Assembly: GCA_900547465.1 (NCBI GenBank) | Contig: URHJ01000013.1 | Coordinates: 1-36,788, forward strand | Source: an uncultured Mycoplasmatota bacterium | GTDB lineage: Bacteria > Bacillota_I > Bacilli_A > RF39 > UBA660 | DNA length: 36,788 nt | Reading direction: 5' to 3' | Shown: one piece after another, positions 24,105 to 32,824 of the stretch | Layout of the letters: every line of letters starts with the position of its first letter | How positions within the stretch are numbered: position 1 is the stretch's first letter | Program-made: the position numbers and the translations under genes | The notes under the pieces: model-generated | Seen by the model: only the letters and a program-made list of their open reading frames with translations | Databases searched by the model: none | What the model was told of the DNA's origin: nothing

Positions 24105-25871
24105 TTACTTTACCAAATTATAGGGATTAGTTATTAATCCATTACCTTTTTTTACTGACACATTTTTATTTAAATTAGCTGTTAATTTTATTAATCCAGT
24201 TGAACCATTTATTATTTTCTCTTCTGATACGTCTGTAAGTGGGCTATTCATATATGCTAAACCATTACTTGTAGACTCTCTAAACCAATGGTTGCTGACG
24301 GTTGATGGACTATATAAATCAAATAAACTAACTTCTTCTATCTTTGTTTTATATTGTTTTACTTTTGTTTTTTCACTATAATTTATATATTTTTTATACA
24401 GATTAACATTAATACTCTTTTTATCAAATAAATTAACATTGATGTAACTGTTAACATCATTTGCTATTTTGTAACCGACATTTGTTTTTTGTGTTGGATT
24501 GTAATAACTATTCTTTTTATCAAAAATTGTTGTAATAACTTGATAATCCATTTCTAAACTTTCATTCATCACAATCTTTGTAGTGCCATTACTTTCTTTT
24601 CCAATTACTCTCCATGTGTATCCTGAATATAATATATATTCACCCGTCATAGCTTCAGAAATTTTTTCACCAGCTTTTAATGATTTCTTTCTGCCTTTTA
24701 AAAGATATGGACTTGATGCTTCACCACTTCCAGATGAAATTTCGAGATTGGTTTTTAAATTAATTGTTGGTCTAATTCCTGTTAATGTATTTTTATTTTC
24801 TTCTTGTATTTTCATTGAATTGCTTCCACTTTTTAATAGTTTTGATTTTTTTGAATTTCCTAACCAACTATACTGCCATGTACCAAGATTTGAATTTCCA
24901 TCTTTATCTTTAGAATTATTAACATCTGCAACTGATAGGAGTCCCACTGCTTTCTTTTTACCATATTTATTGCACTTTGTATAATTATCTGTATTTGATA
25001 TTACTTCATTACACCATTTGCTATCAGTTTTTATATATTTTTTTACATTATCACTTAATTTATCATAAAAATAATCATTCAACCAAGTATCTACACTATT
25101 GTAATCTACAAAGGCTAAAGGTTCTGAAGACGTAACCTTAACACTTCCATCCTCATTTAAGCCTACTATTTTAAATAAGATACCATCTAACTTAATATAA
25201 TTATTATTATCATTTCCTTTATAATAATTTGTTTTGTCGGTTTCTTTTTTTACTATCTTATCTAGTATTTGAACAACCTTAACAGTTCTAATTACTTCTG
25301 TTTTATTATCAAAACTATCTTTTATTGAATACTTTATTTCATATGTACCATTTTTATTTATATTTACATTTGAATCAACTTTAACTTGTTTTGTATCTAT
25401 TTTTCCATCTGTATTGTCTGAGACACTTGCAATTCCAGGATCTTTGAACTTATCACCTTTATTAACTGTAATCTCATTTTCACCTTTTAAAGTAATAGTA
25501 GGGCCTTTATGATCTACTTTTGAAGAATATATACCACACTTTAAGTAAACATTATAATTATATTCATTATTTTTCTTTTGAACTTTTACCCAACTTTCAT
25601 TTTCATCACACATGCTACTGCTATTTGGTACTTTTATATCCTCTTTTATAAAATCTTTATTATATAAAGTTTTTAAAGATATTGTTTTTATTCTATTACC
25701 TGTTGGAAGATAGGTTTTATTAACTTCAAAATATCTTTTTCCTGCATTCAGAACTTCTTTTTCTGATTTTTTAAACTCAATTAATGGACTAATAATCAAA
25801 AACCAAATTAAAGCTACTGCAATGACAACAATTAATGATATTGTGATCTTCTTCTTATTCTTCTCACTCAT
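24105..25871 (-). CDS. Membrane-anchored modular surface protein (proximal paralogue)
   Basis: 588 residues with an N-terminal anchor (about 9-30). The N-module has NAGKRYFEVNKTYLP and YLKCG, as in the protein at 2229-3521. A bacterial Ig-like domain of the DUF5011 type (about 123-200) has PTITLKGENEITVNKGDKF, DPGIASVSDNTDG and YSIKDSFDNK. Two copies of the C-module end in IRPTINLKTN...SPYLLKG and in a diverged GNGLITNPYNLVK. A large exported surface protein is the safe reading; adhesion is inference. It lies 9 bp after the five-TM protein and 1 bp before the sortase, suggesting all three work together. Confidence 0.82.
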   Translation of the reverse strand: MSEKNKKKITISLIVVIAVALIWFLIISPLIEFKKSEKEVLNAGKRYFEVNKTYLPTGNRIKTISLKTLYNKDFIKEDIKVPNSSSMCDENESWVKVQKKNNEYNYNVYLKCGIYSSKVDHKGPTITLKGENEITVNKGDKFKDPGIASVSDNTDGKIDTKQVKVDSNVNINKNGTYEIKYSIKDSFDNKTEVIRTVKVVQILDKIVKKETDKTNYYKGNDNNNYIKLDGILFKIVGLNEDGSVKVTSSEPLAFVDYNSVDTWLNDYFYDKLSDNVKKYIKTDSKWCNEVISNTDNYTKCNKYGKKKAVGLLSVADVNNSKDKDGNSNLGTWQYSWLGNSKKSKLLKSGSNSMKIQEENKNTLTGIRPTINLKTNLEISSGSGEASSPYLLKGRKKSLKAGEKISEAMTGEYILYSGYTWRVIGKESNGTTKIVMNESLEMDYQVITTIFDKKNSYYNPTQKTNVGYKIANDVNSYINVNLFDKKSINVNLYKKYINYSEKTKVKQYKTKIEEVSLFDLYSPSTVSNHWFRESTSNGLAYMNSPLTDVSEEKIINGSTGLIKLTANLNKNVSVKKGNGLITNPYNLVK

Positions 25872-25880
25872 AATTTTCTC

Positions 25881-27449
25881 CTATCGTATTTTATAATTAT
25901 ATTTTTGATTTCTTACTGTGTATATTAATGTTATATTATTTGAATTTTCTATTTCAATTGGAACATCAATATATAAGTATTTACCAAGATATTCTTTATT
26001 CTTCAGAGCATTCTCTACATTTATCTCTTTAGTCATACCCTCACTATCTATATATTTAATTTTACCATATTTGCTAGAAAAGTCAATTAGTTCTTGACCT
26101 TCATAATCATTTGATATAAAAGGAATTTCAATAATTTTCCTGCCACTACTTGCTTGTTTTTGTTCTTCTGTAATTCTACAATCAAAATTGGCATCACAAG
26201 ACTCAATATTATAATTTATTTGATCTTTAAATTCAGCAGATTCTAAAGTAAAACTTTCTTTTTCTTTGTTCGGTCTTTCAATAACTAATTTCTGTCCTAT
26301 TTTTTTTTCTGTATTATCATTATTGATATTTGATACATCTTCTAATTTTATTTTAATTTTACGTAAGTAAGCAGTTTTACCATTCTTATATTGTTGATAA
26401 TAAAGTACAAATCTATCTGATGGTAATTTATTGCTAACCTTAAATATTAAAGCAAAGGTCACAACTTCTCCATTACTAAGTTTTCTAGTTGGATATGGAT
26501 TACCTAAATCTTTAAAACTATTAGTATAAGTACTACCAGATTGAGAATAATCATGATTTTGATTAACTAAGTGGAAATTTTCTGCATCAAATGCTCTTTT
26601 TGATCCATTATTTTGTACTGTTAAGTTTAGAATAACAAAATTACTATTAGCTTCTAATTTATTACCTGCCATGTCTTTATTAGTGAAATAACTTTCATTT
26701 ATTTTTATCAAGTATCCATTAGCATTCAATGTTTGTTTTTCTTTTATTGTTTTATGTTCTACTCCAAAGTAGTAGAATATATTACCAATTATAATAACTA
26801 TAATAACGGTAAATAAAACATTAGTTATATAGCGATGTTCTTCATAAAAGTATCCTAGTACTCTCTGTATTTTTTTTATAGTTCTTAGTAATGCATGTTT
26901 ATCAAAATTAATACTAACTTCGAATTCTTCTCTATCATCTTGATCAAGTTCTAGGAACTCTTTATCACTTGAAAAGTTGAATTTTCTTAAATCTAACCCT
27001 AATATCCTGACTCCTAGTATTAAAAATGTTATATACTGTGGAATTCTTAATAACAATAAAAAGTTTTGATAAGCTCTTATTGTCGTAGTAGATGTAGATC
27101 CTTCATATGCTGTGAAGAATTGTTGAATTAAGAAAAACATCACTATTAATAATAGATAATCCAAAAATGGTATTAAGTATAATTTCCATGGTTTTTCCTT
27201 TCTTCTTAATAAAATTACTAAGCTTCCTGTTATAACTATGACTAGTACTGCCATTAGATAGAAAAGTGGACTTGTATATTTTGTAATTGGTTCTAGATAA
27301 GAATCATATGTTAAATAAGAAATGAACTCTGACACAAAACTATCTAATTGCATTGTTTTATAATAAATAAAACCACATAAAATCAAAAGAACTATATGTA
27401 TTTTTTTGAAGTTCTTTATTAAAAACGCATAGGGTTTTCTAAAAACCAT
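25881..27449 (-). CDS. Unknown five-TM membrane protein with DUF4352-like exported domain
   Basis: About 522 residues. Four membrane helices lie in the first 150 residues, a cytosolic segment covers about 155-205, a fifth helix is near 212-230, and a large extracellular part follows. Residues about 240-355 (NFVILNLTVQNNGSKRAFDAENF and the TRKLSNGEVVTFALIF block) resemble DUF4352/FxLYD-type beta sandwiches; the last 150 residues are unrecognised. The second Met (27449) has better spacing from the AGGAGGGG ribosome site than the first (27452). It is the first gene of the long cluster, after a TATAAT promoter. A role as membrane anchor or assembly factor for the surface proteins downstream is inference. 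Confidence 0.72.
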   Translation of the reverse strand: MVFRKPYAFLIKNFKKIHIVLLILCGFIYYKTMQLDSFVSEFISYLTYDSYLEPITKYTSPLFYLMAVLVIVITGSLVILLRRKEKPWKLYLIPFLDYLLLIVMFFLIQQFFTAYEGSTSTTTIRAYQNFLLLLRIPQYITFLILGVRILGLDLRKFNFSSDKEFLELDQDDREEFEVSINFDKHALLRTIKKIQRVLGYFYEEHRYITNVLFTVIIVIIIGNIFYYFGVEHKTIKEKQTLNANGYLIKINESYFTNKDMAGNKLEANSNFVILNLTVQNNGSKRAFDAENFHLVNQNHDYSQSGSTYTNSFKDLGNPYPTRKLSNGEVVTFALIFKVSNKLPSDRFVLYYQQYKNGKTAYLRKIKIKLEDVSNINNDNTEKKIGQKLVIERPNKEKESFTLESAEFKDQINYNIESCDANFDCRITEEQKQASSGRKIIEIPFISNDYEGQELIDFSSKYGKIKYIDSEGMTKEINVENALKNKEYLGKYLYIDVPIEIENSNNITLIYTVRNQKYNYKIR

Positions 27450-27472
27450 CATACCCCTCCTATTCTCTTATT

Positions 27473-27501
27473 ATTATAGCTCATAACAAAAAAAAATAAA
27501 A
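27473..27501 (-). promoter_or_regulatory. Predicted promoter at the 5' end of the Tad/T4SS cluster
   Basis: The minus strand has TTTTAT (27496-27501), a 17-nt spacer with nine T, then TATAAT (27473-27478). Transcription would begin about 20 nt before the first cluster gene. The -10 is perfect and the -35 is weak. Confidence 0.5.
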
Positions 27502-27533
27502 GAAATTATCCTTATTTTTTAGGATTACCACTT
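27488..27533 (-). terminator. Weak terminator after the unknown helical protein
   Basis: A 5-bp stem (ATCCT with AGGAT, 8-nt loop) spans the stop codon of the gene ending at 27512. It is followed by a T-rich tract on the minus strand. Weak; read-through into the cluster is possible. Confidence 0.3.
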
Positions 27534-28768
27534 TTATTTTCCATTGGTTCAATATTTTTCTTTCTTATTTTTGATAAATCATCAATAACAGCACACAAAT
27601 TATTAGCATTATCTTTCTTTATATTTGATAACATATCATCGAAAGCATCTTTTGTATTTGCACTCTCTATTTTTATTCTAAAATTTAATTTTGTCGCTAA
27701 GAATCCTTCATTTGGTAATAAATAAGCATCTCTAACTTCTTTTAATATATCCTCATATACTTTATTTATACAACCAGATTCAAATTCATATTTGGGGAAG
27801 TTCTTATATCTTTTTTCATCATATAATTCATTTTCCAAAATATTTTCATTCTTTGCTGATAACATAGCTCTTTCTGTTTTAGTTTCCTTTTCTGCCAAAG
27901 ACGTTAATCTTTCTTTTATATCAGTATCAAGTATAACTTCTAATAATTGTCTCTGATCTTCATACTCCTTAGGCAAAACTTCAAAGATTAAATCAACCAA
28001 TTTAGTAGCACTTTGATCTAACTGTCCTATAAATTTATCTTTATGTTTTAAGATTGATTTATCTAATAATTTATTAGATGTTTTAAGTGCCCCCTCTACT
28101 AATTTTTTTTCATACTCAAATTGTTGCCTTGTTTTTCCTTTTCTTAAATCTTTATTATATATTTCTCTTTCTATTATATCCTCTATAATTTTTCTGTTAG
28201 CTTTATTTGTACCACCAATATCTATCTTAAAATCACTTATAAATTTTTCTCTATATTTATCAACTATTTCTGCTAAATCTTCAACTTCTTCTAAATCTAA
28301 GTTATAATTAACTTTAGCTCTATTAATTAAATTTTGAAATAATTTATTAACCTCTTCCTCTCTATCTTTTATATCGTCAACTTTCTCTGATGACTCTATT
28401 TCTTTTGTAAAATTATTTGCCCTTTTATCAATTTTCTTAATTATATTTTCTAAATAGATTAATTGACGTGTATTATCGGCACTTGATGAAAAAATCAAGC
28501 TAACTGTTTCCATCACCTTACTATAATATTTTAGTTCCTCATTTTCATAATCATCCGTATAAGTATTTAATTTTTTATTTAATGGTTCCCCCAACAATGA
28601 ATTTATAATTTCTTCAAAAGATTCCTTATCTATTTTTGAGCTTATAGTTATTGCTTTTGATGAAATAAAATTTTGTAATAAAACTACCTGTTTTTTTATT
28701 ATTGCTTTTTTTTCAATACTATTTGTTAGTATTTTTTTCATTGCCTCTTTTTCTAATGTTTTATCCAT
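27512..28768 (-). CDS. Unrecognised helical cytosolic protein
   Basis: 418 residues with no signal peptide and no membrane segment. It is rich in Lys, Glu, Asp and Ile, mostly predicted helical, with coiled-coil-like stretches near 100-150 and 280-300. I recognise no domain. The few Cys (GCINKVYEDI near 330 and NLCAVIDD near 395) do not form a metal motif. It starts 4 bp after trmL, with AGGA-type ribosome signals inside the end of trmL, so it is in the trmL operon rather than the secretion cluster. It could still be a cytosolic partner of the neighbouring machine; nothing in the sequence proves it. Confidence 0.7.
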   Translation of the reverse strand: MDKTLEKEAMKKILTNSIEKKAIIKKQVVLLQNFISSKAITISSKIDKESFEEIINSLLGEPLNKKLNTYTDDYENEELKYYSKVMETVSLIFSSSADNTRQLIYLENIIKKIDKRANNFTKEIESSEKVDDIKDREEEVNKLFQNLINRAKVNYNLDLEEVEDLAEIVDKYREKFISDFKIDIGGTNKANRKIIEDIIEREIYNKDLRKGKTRQQFEYEKKLVEGALKTSNKLLDKSILKHKDKFIGQLDQSATKLVDLIFEVLPKEYEDQRQLLEVILDTDIKERLTSLAEKETKTERAMLSAKNENILENELYDEKRYKNFPKYEFESGCINKVYEDILKEVRDAYLLPNEGFLATKLNFRIKIESANTKDAFDDMLSNIKKDNANNLCAVIDDLSKIRKKNIEPMENKSGNPKK

Positions 28769-28772
28769 GGTC

Positions 28773-29288
28773 CTAATCCTCTTTTTCTAAGTAATCTTTT
28801 CCTTTATGGGGTTCTTCTCTTAATAAATCATTATACTCTTGTTGACGTAGTGCTTCGTATATAACAATAGCGCAACTATTTGATAGATTTAGTGCTCTTA
28901 CATTTGCACTCATTGGGATTCTCATACAATGATCTAGATCATTTTTTAGAATACTTTTTGGAATACCCGTTGATTCTTTTCCAAATATAAAATATAAGTT
29001 TTCATTATTTTTATTTGAGTAATCAAAGCTTGTATGTGGCTTCTTACCATATCTTGTAAAGTAGTAATAAATTCCTTTATTTTTTGATTTAAAATCATCA
29101 AAATTTTCATAAACGGTATAATCTAGTTTATCAATATAATTAACTCCACATCTTTTTAGATTTTTATCATCTAAAATAAAACCTAATGGTTTTATTAAAT
29201 GAAGTCTAGTATTAGTCGCAACACAAGTTCTCATAATGTTTCCTGTATTTTGTGGTATTTCTGGTTCAAATAATACGATGTTATTCAT
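28773..29288 (-). CDS. trmL: tRNA (cytidine/uridine-34-2'-O)-methyltransferase TrmL
   Basis: A SPOUT-class methyltransferase that methylates the ribose at wobble position 34 of certain tRNA-Leu species using SAM. 171 residues, close to the family size (about 155-170). It has the N-terminal NIVLFEPEIPQNTGNIMRTC motif, PLGFILDDKNLKRCGVNY, the knot motif FGKESTGIP and the C-terminal R-x-LNLSNSCAIVIYEALRQ. An AAGGAG ribosome site lies 7 nt before the ATG. It sits between the thioredoxin-like gene (18 bp) and the unknown helical protein (4 bp). Confidence 0.94.
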   Translation of the reverse strand: MNNIVLFEPEIPQNTGNIMRTCVATNTRLHLIKPLGFILDDKNLKRCGVNYIDKLDYTVYENFDDFKSKNKGIYYYFTRYGKKPHTSFDYSNKNNENLYFIFGKESTGIPKSILKNDLDHCMRIPMSANVRALNLSNSCAIVIYEALRQQEYNDLLREEPHKGKDYLEKED

Positions 29289-29306
29289 AATGTGCTCCTT
29301 CTATAG

Positions 29307-29834
29307 TTATTCCCCTATTTTATTCACTTTTAAATATTTTGTAACTTCGTCCATAGTTAATTTATCTTTATCATTTTCTGGTTCTAAGATATCTGTTACT
29401 TCTCCATCTTCAAATGTAATAAAAGCTGGAACATCTTTTGTTAGTTTAATTTTATATTGATACTTATCATTAAAGTCTGATACAAATTTGTCAATATCTT
29501 GATCTGTAATATTAACATAGATTATATATTCTTTTAAAGCCTTTTTATTAACTAATTTTTTAAAGTTTTTTTCGAATGATCTACAATTTTGATTATCTGC
29601 AGTACAAACATAAATAGTAGCTGAAGTATTTTCTTCTACATAATGCTCCATTTCTTCCTTTGTTATTTCTGTTAGACTATCTTTAATTACAGGGATATTA
29701 TTTTGATAATCTGCATAAACTTTATACCAACGATATAGATAATATGTTAATAGGAATGTTCCTATAAAAATAGCAAGTAAGATTATATAGTTTTTTAAAG
29801 GTACATTTCTAATTTCTTCCTTTTTCTTTATCAT
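29307..29834 (-). CDS. Membrane-anchored thioredoxin-like protein
   Basis: 175 residues from the ATG at 29834, chosen because AAGGAG lies 9 nt upstream; a longer reading to 29870 would run into the predicted promoter. One membrane helix (about 17-37) is followed by an exported thioredoxin-like domain. The active-site region TIYVCTADNQNCRSF holds two Cys separated by six residues rather than the usual CxxC, then a later KLTKDVPAFITFEDGEV strand with the cis-Pro. Redox activity is therefore uncertain; it may be a structural relative. The C-terminus is acidic and polar. It precedes trmL by 18 bp. Confidence 0.75.
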   Translation of the reverse strand: MIKKKEEIRNVPLKNYIILLAIFIGTFLLTYYLYRWYKVYADYQNNIPVIKDSLTEITKEEMEHYVEENTSATIYVCTADNQNCRSFEKNFKKLVNKKALKEYIIYVNITDQDIDKFVSDFNDKYQYKIKLTKDVPAFITFEDGEVTDILEPENDKDKLTMDEVTKYLKVNKIGE

Positions 29835-29860
29835 ATTACCACTCTCCTTATCTATAAAAT

Positions 29861-29889
29861 ATTTTAACATATAATTAAGTATTTAGTAA
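29861..29889 (-). promoter_or_regulatory. Possible promoter for the thioredoxin-like gene and trmL
   Basis: The minus strand has TTACTA (29884-29889), 17 nt, then TAAAAT (29861-29866) with TG at the extended -10 position, about 27 nt before the chosen ATG. Confidence 0.5.
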
Positions 29890-29901
29890 CCTAAAAGTTA
29901 A

Positions 29902-32058
29902 TTATTTTAACTCATTGACAATTTTTTCTATTGTTTTATCATCTTCATCATAAAAATCAAATCTTTTAATTACTGAAGGTGACTTTATATTTACACTTTG
30001 TGTTTTACTATCTAGGATATATGTTTTGTTATTTTCAAAGTAGACTTTGAATTCTCTTTTTCTAAGATCTAGTAATGAATATCTATATTTATCATTTGTA
30101 ATATTTAAAATATTACCTTTTATTATCATATTTTCACATCTTCCATAGACTAGAATTTCAGGATTAATATCTATTTTAAATTTATCTTTAAGTGCTTTAA
30201 TAATTTCTATTTGTTCATTACTATCAAGTTCTACAGATAAACATATATTTTTAAATCCTTTTTCTAATAGATAGTATGCACTATAACTATTATAGATATT
30301 TAGAAAATAATTTCCTATTAAATTATCTTTTTTTGGAATTAAGTACTCACTAACTAAGTTTTTTTCTACTAAATTATTTGATATATTAAATGTGTTTCTT
30401 TCTACATAGTAGTATACTTCTTTATGATTCTTATACTTTTCATATAAGTTGATATCTTTTACGTAGATTCTAATAAATCCCATAGAAAGGCATTTTAGAA
30501 GTTGAGCCTTGCTGTAACATTTCGCAACCATACCTGATTCTTTTTGTACTTCTATATTTTTAAAATCTACTTTTTCTTCTATTACATCTTTTTTAGAATT
30601 ACTTCTTATATCTATTAAACTATTAGTTAAATATCTTCTTATCTCATTTATTTCACCTATAGAAATAAATATATCATTATCCATCTCTATATTAATATTA
30701 TTAGTAATAAATGGAGTATTACCTAACTTTTTAAGTTGTATTTCTATTCTTTCTTTTGTTATAGGAGAAGTTTTTGATTTTTCTACTGGTGAACCTTCTT
30801 TTATAATTTCGTTTTCTCCATCACTTATCTTTATAGAAAGATTACTACCACATTTCGCAATAACTTTATATTTTACTGATATCTTTTTTAAGTCATATTT
30901 TTTTAAAGAATCTACTAATTTTTTATCTATTGTTTTATAGATTGTATCTTTTCTTTTTAAATCTACTTTATTATCAATATAAGCTATATCATTAGCTTTT
31001 ACGCTATTAGTTAACTTCATATTTTTATCATATAAGAAATTAACAATCATACCACTATTACTTTCATTAAAACGAATACCATCTTCTTGATTTAATTCTT
31101 TAGTTAATTTTATTTTTATATATTTATTAGTTACTTCTAATACTTTTCCTATTTCTATACCTATGTGATTAGGACTTTTAGTATTCATTAAATTATCTGT
31201 TTTAAAAAGATTACCTTCAGTAAATTTACGATTGAATAGTACTTTTAGTTTTTCTGTTTCTTCTTTTAAATTAATATTCTTATTATCAATAATGTTTCGA
31301 TAGAACTTAGTAATAAATCCAACATATTCAGCACTTTTCATTCTACCTTCTATTTTAAAACTTGTAATATTACTATTTAAAAGTGAAGAAAATTTGGTTG
31401 AAGTATTTAATTCTTTAGTACTTAATAAGTATTCGTATGGTGAAGTTTTGTCATTGTCTTTTAAAGCATATTTTAATCTACAACTTCCTGCACATTCTCC
31501 TCTATTACCACTTCTTGTTCCTATCATAGAACTCATTAAACAGTTACCTGAATAGCAAATGCATAAAGCTCCGTGAATAAATGTTTCTATCTCAATTGGA
31601 AAGTTTATTTGTTTGATTTCTTCTAGAGTTAATTCTCTAGATACAACAACTCTTTTTACTCCCATTTCATAAAACATTTTTATGGTATCTAGACTTGAAT
31701 TATTGGCTTGGGTAGAAGCATGTATTTCTAGATTAGGATACATTTTTCTAACTAGTGAAATCATTCCAAAGTCTTGCATAATAATAGCATCCACACCATT
31801 AATATGAAGATATTTTACTTGTTCTAGAAAGTCTTCTACTTCACTTTCTTTTACCAGTGTATTCATCGTAACATAAATTCTAACTCCATATAAATGGCAT
31901 AATTTAATAGCTTCAATAATTTCTTCTTTGGAAAAGTTTTTAGCAAATTTTCTAGCGCCAAATGATTTCATAGCTAAATAAACAGCATCAGCTCCGTTAT
32001 GAATTGCTTCTAATAGGCTTTCCATGTCTCCTGCTGGAGAAAGTAATTCTTTTTTCAT
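29902..32058 (-). CDS. U32 family protein (RlhA/TrhP type)
   Basis: U32 proteins were once called collagenases; several act in RNA hydroxylation (RlhA on 23S rRNA C2501, TrhP on tRNA U34). This 718-residue protein begins KELLSPAGDMESLLEAI and has the U32 signature HGALCICYSGNCLMSS near 168-183, followed by RSGNRGECAGSCR. The four Cys of this block match the Fe-S ligands proposed for RlhA/TrhP. The length, with an added C-terminal domain of about 300 residues (DUF3656-like), fits the RlhA side more than TrhP, but the exact substrate is open. It is divergent from the small membrane protein gene at 32131. Confidence 0.88.
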   Translation of the reverse strand: MKKELLSPAGDMESLLEAIHNGADAVYLAMKSFGARKFAKNFSKEEIIEAIKLCHLYGVRIYVTMNTLVKESEVEDFLEQVKYLHINGVDAIIMQDFGMISLVRKMYPNLEIHASTQANNSSLDTIKMFYEMGVKRVVVSRELTLEEIKQINFPIEIETFIHGALCICYSGNCLMSSMIGTRSGNRGECAGSCRLKYALKDNDKTSPYEYLLSTKELNTSTKFSSLLNSNITSFKIEGRMKSAEYVGFITKFYRNIIDNKNINLKEETEKLKVLFNRKFTEGNLFKTDNLMNTKSPNHIGIEIGKVLEVTNKYIKIKLTKELNQEDGIRFNESNSGMIVNFLYDKNMKLTNSVKANDIAYIDNKVDLKRKDTIYKTIDKKLVDSLKKYDLKKISVKYKVIAKCGSNLSIKISDGENEIIKEGSPVEKSKTSPITKERIEIQLKKLGNTPFITNNINIEMDNDIFISIGEINEIRRYLTNSLIDIRSNSKKDVIEEKVDFKNIEVQKESGMVAKCYSKAQLLKCLSMGFIRIYVKDINLYEKYKNHKEVYYYVERNTFNISNNLVEKNLVSEYLIPKKDNLIGNYFLNIYNSYSAYYLLEKGFKNICLSVELDSNEQIEIIKALKDKFKIDINPEILVYGRCENMIIKGNILNITNDKYRYSLLDLRKREFKVYFENNKTYILDSKTQSVNIKSPSVIKRFDFYDEDDKTIEKIVNELK

Positions 32059-32130
32059 ATAACATCATCTCATAATTATCATATCATATTCTTTATTTAA
32101 TATAAATGAAATTTCAACATATATTTTACT

Positions 32131-32487
32131 ATGAATTATGAAGCGGAAAATACAATTAAGAGACTTAACTTTGAAAACTTTATTTGGGTTGTTTTTATAG
32201 TTATATCTGCCTTAGATATTTATGGTGATGAACTTATTAAAAAAGGGTTAAAAGAAAATGATAAGTCTTGTCAGGCAAGAGCAGATAAATTATTTTTATT
32301 TCTTACTTTTGTATCTTTAATTATATATGTTTATTTCTTTATGAGAAACTACTCTGACTATCAAAAATATAAGAATAAGAGTTATGAAGTAAGACTTTTT
32401 GGAAGTATTCTTGTTTTAGTCGCTAGTATTTGTTTTATTTATTTTCAATTAACAACAAGAACTGAAGATTCTCCATCTATTGCTTAG
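32131..32487 (+). CDS. Small three-TM protein, paralogue A
   Basis: 118 residues with three predicted helices (about 18-38, 58-78 and 90-108). It aligns with the protein at 32825-33202: N-terminal NF(E)NFIW versus VENIVW, IIYVYFFMRNYSDYQKY versus IIYLYFTYDNYEDYKSL, and RLFGSILVLVAS versus ELSLFASSLVL. I recognise no family. There is no Shine-Dalgarno site; instead TATATT lies 5 nt before the ATG, as in paralogue A's partner. Its 3' end overlaps the opposite-strand gene by 11 nt. Confidence that it is real comes from the paralogy and its coding length. Confidence 0.75.
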   Translation: MNYEAENTIKRLNFENFIWVVFIVISALDIYGDELIKKGLKENDKSCQARADKLFLFLTFVSLIIYVYFFMRNYSDYQKYKNKSYEVRLFGSILVLVASICFIYFQLTTRTEDSPSIA

Positions 32488-32773
32488 CTTTTAAATTATT
32501 AATTTCTTCAGTTAGGGCATTAACCATTTTCTTTAACATTTCTATTTCTTGATCTTTATTTATTTGACTAGTACTACTATTGTTTGTATTTGTCATTCTT
32601 TCTGTTTGAACTTGTTTATAATAGGCGTTTGTACATAAAACTTGTGCAGTTAACATTAACCAGTTACCTAGTGCATTTTGTTCATTCGCAGTTAAATCAT
32701 CAATAAGTAAATAACCTACTACTATTGCACTAAAAGAAAAAGCTTTTGGAGAAACGTCTGGAATTAAGTTCAT
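32477..32773 (-). CDS. Small membrane protein of unknown function between two paralogues
   Basis: 98 residues from the ATG at 32773. The GTG at 32782 is part of the AGGTG ribosome site, so it is not used as the start. Residues 1-45 contain a hydrophobic region (SFSAIVVGYLLIDDL and NWLMLTAQVLC), and the last 30 residues form a heptad-like coiled coil (MLKKMVNALTEEINNLKAK). I recall similar proteins in related gut genomes starting with the same NLIPDVSPKAFS pattern. Upstream TATAAT suggests its own promoter. It is convergent with the gene at 32131 and divergent from that at 32825. Confidence 0.75.
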   Translation of the reverse strand: MNLIPDVSPKAFSFSAIVVGYLLIDDLTANEQNALGNWLMLTAQVLCTNAYYKQVQTERMTNTNNSSTSQINKDQEIEMLKKMVNALTEEINNLKAKQ

Positions 32774-32775
32774 TT

Positions 32776-32823
32776 TCTTCACCTAATTTATTATATTAAG
32801 AAATAATTTAGAATATATTTTAA
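32776..32823. promoter_or_regulatory. Divergent promoter region
   Basis: On the minus strand TATAAT lies just upstream of the AGGTGA site of the 98-residue protein. On the plus strand TATATT lies 5 nt before the ATG at 32825. -35 boxes are weak on both strands. Confidence 0.4.
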
Positions 32824-32824
32824 T

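Noticed and set aside
2229..27452. Integrative conjugative element
   Set aside because: No relaxase, integrase, excisionase, replication gene, oriT-like repeat set or flanking direct repeats were seen within the window; base composition appears the same as in flanking housekeeping genes. Flanks outside the window were not visible.
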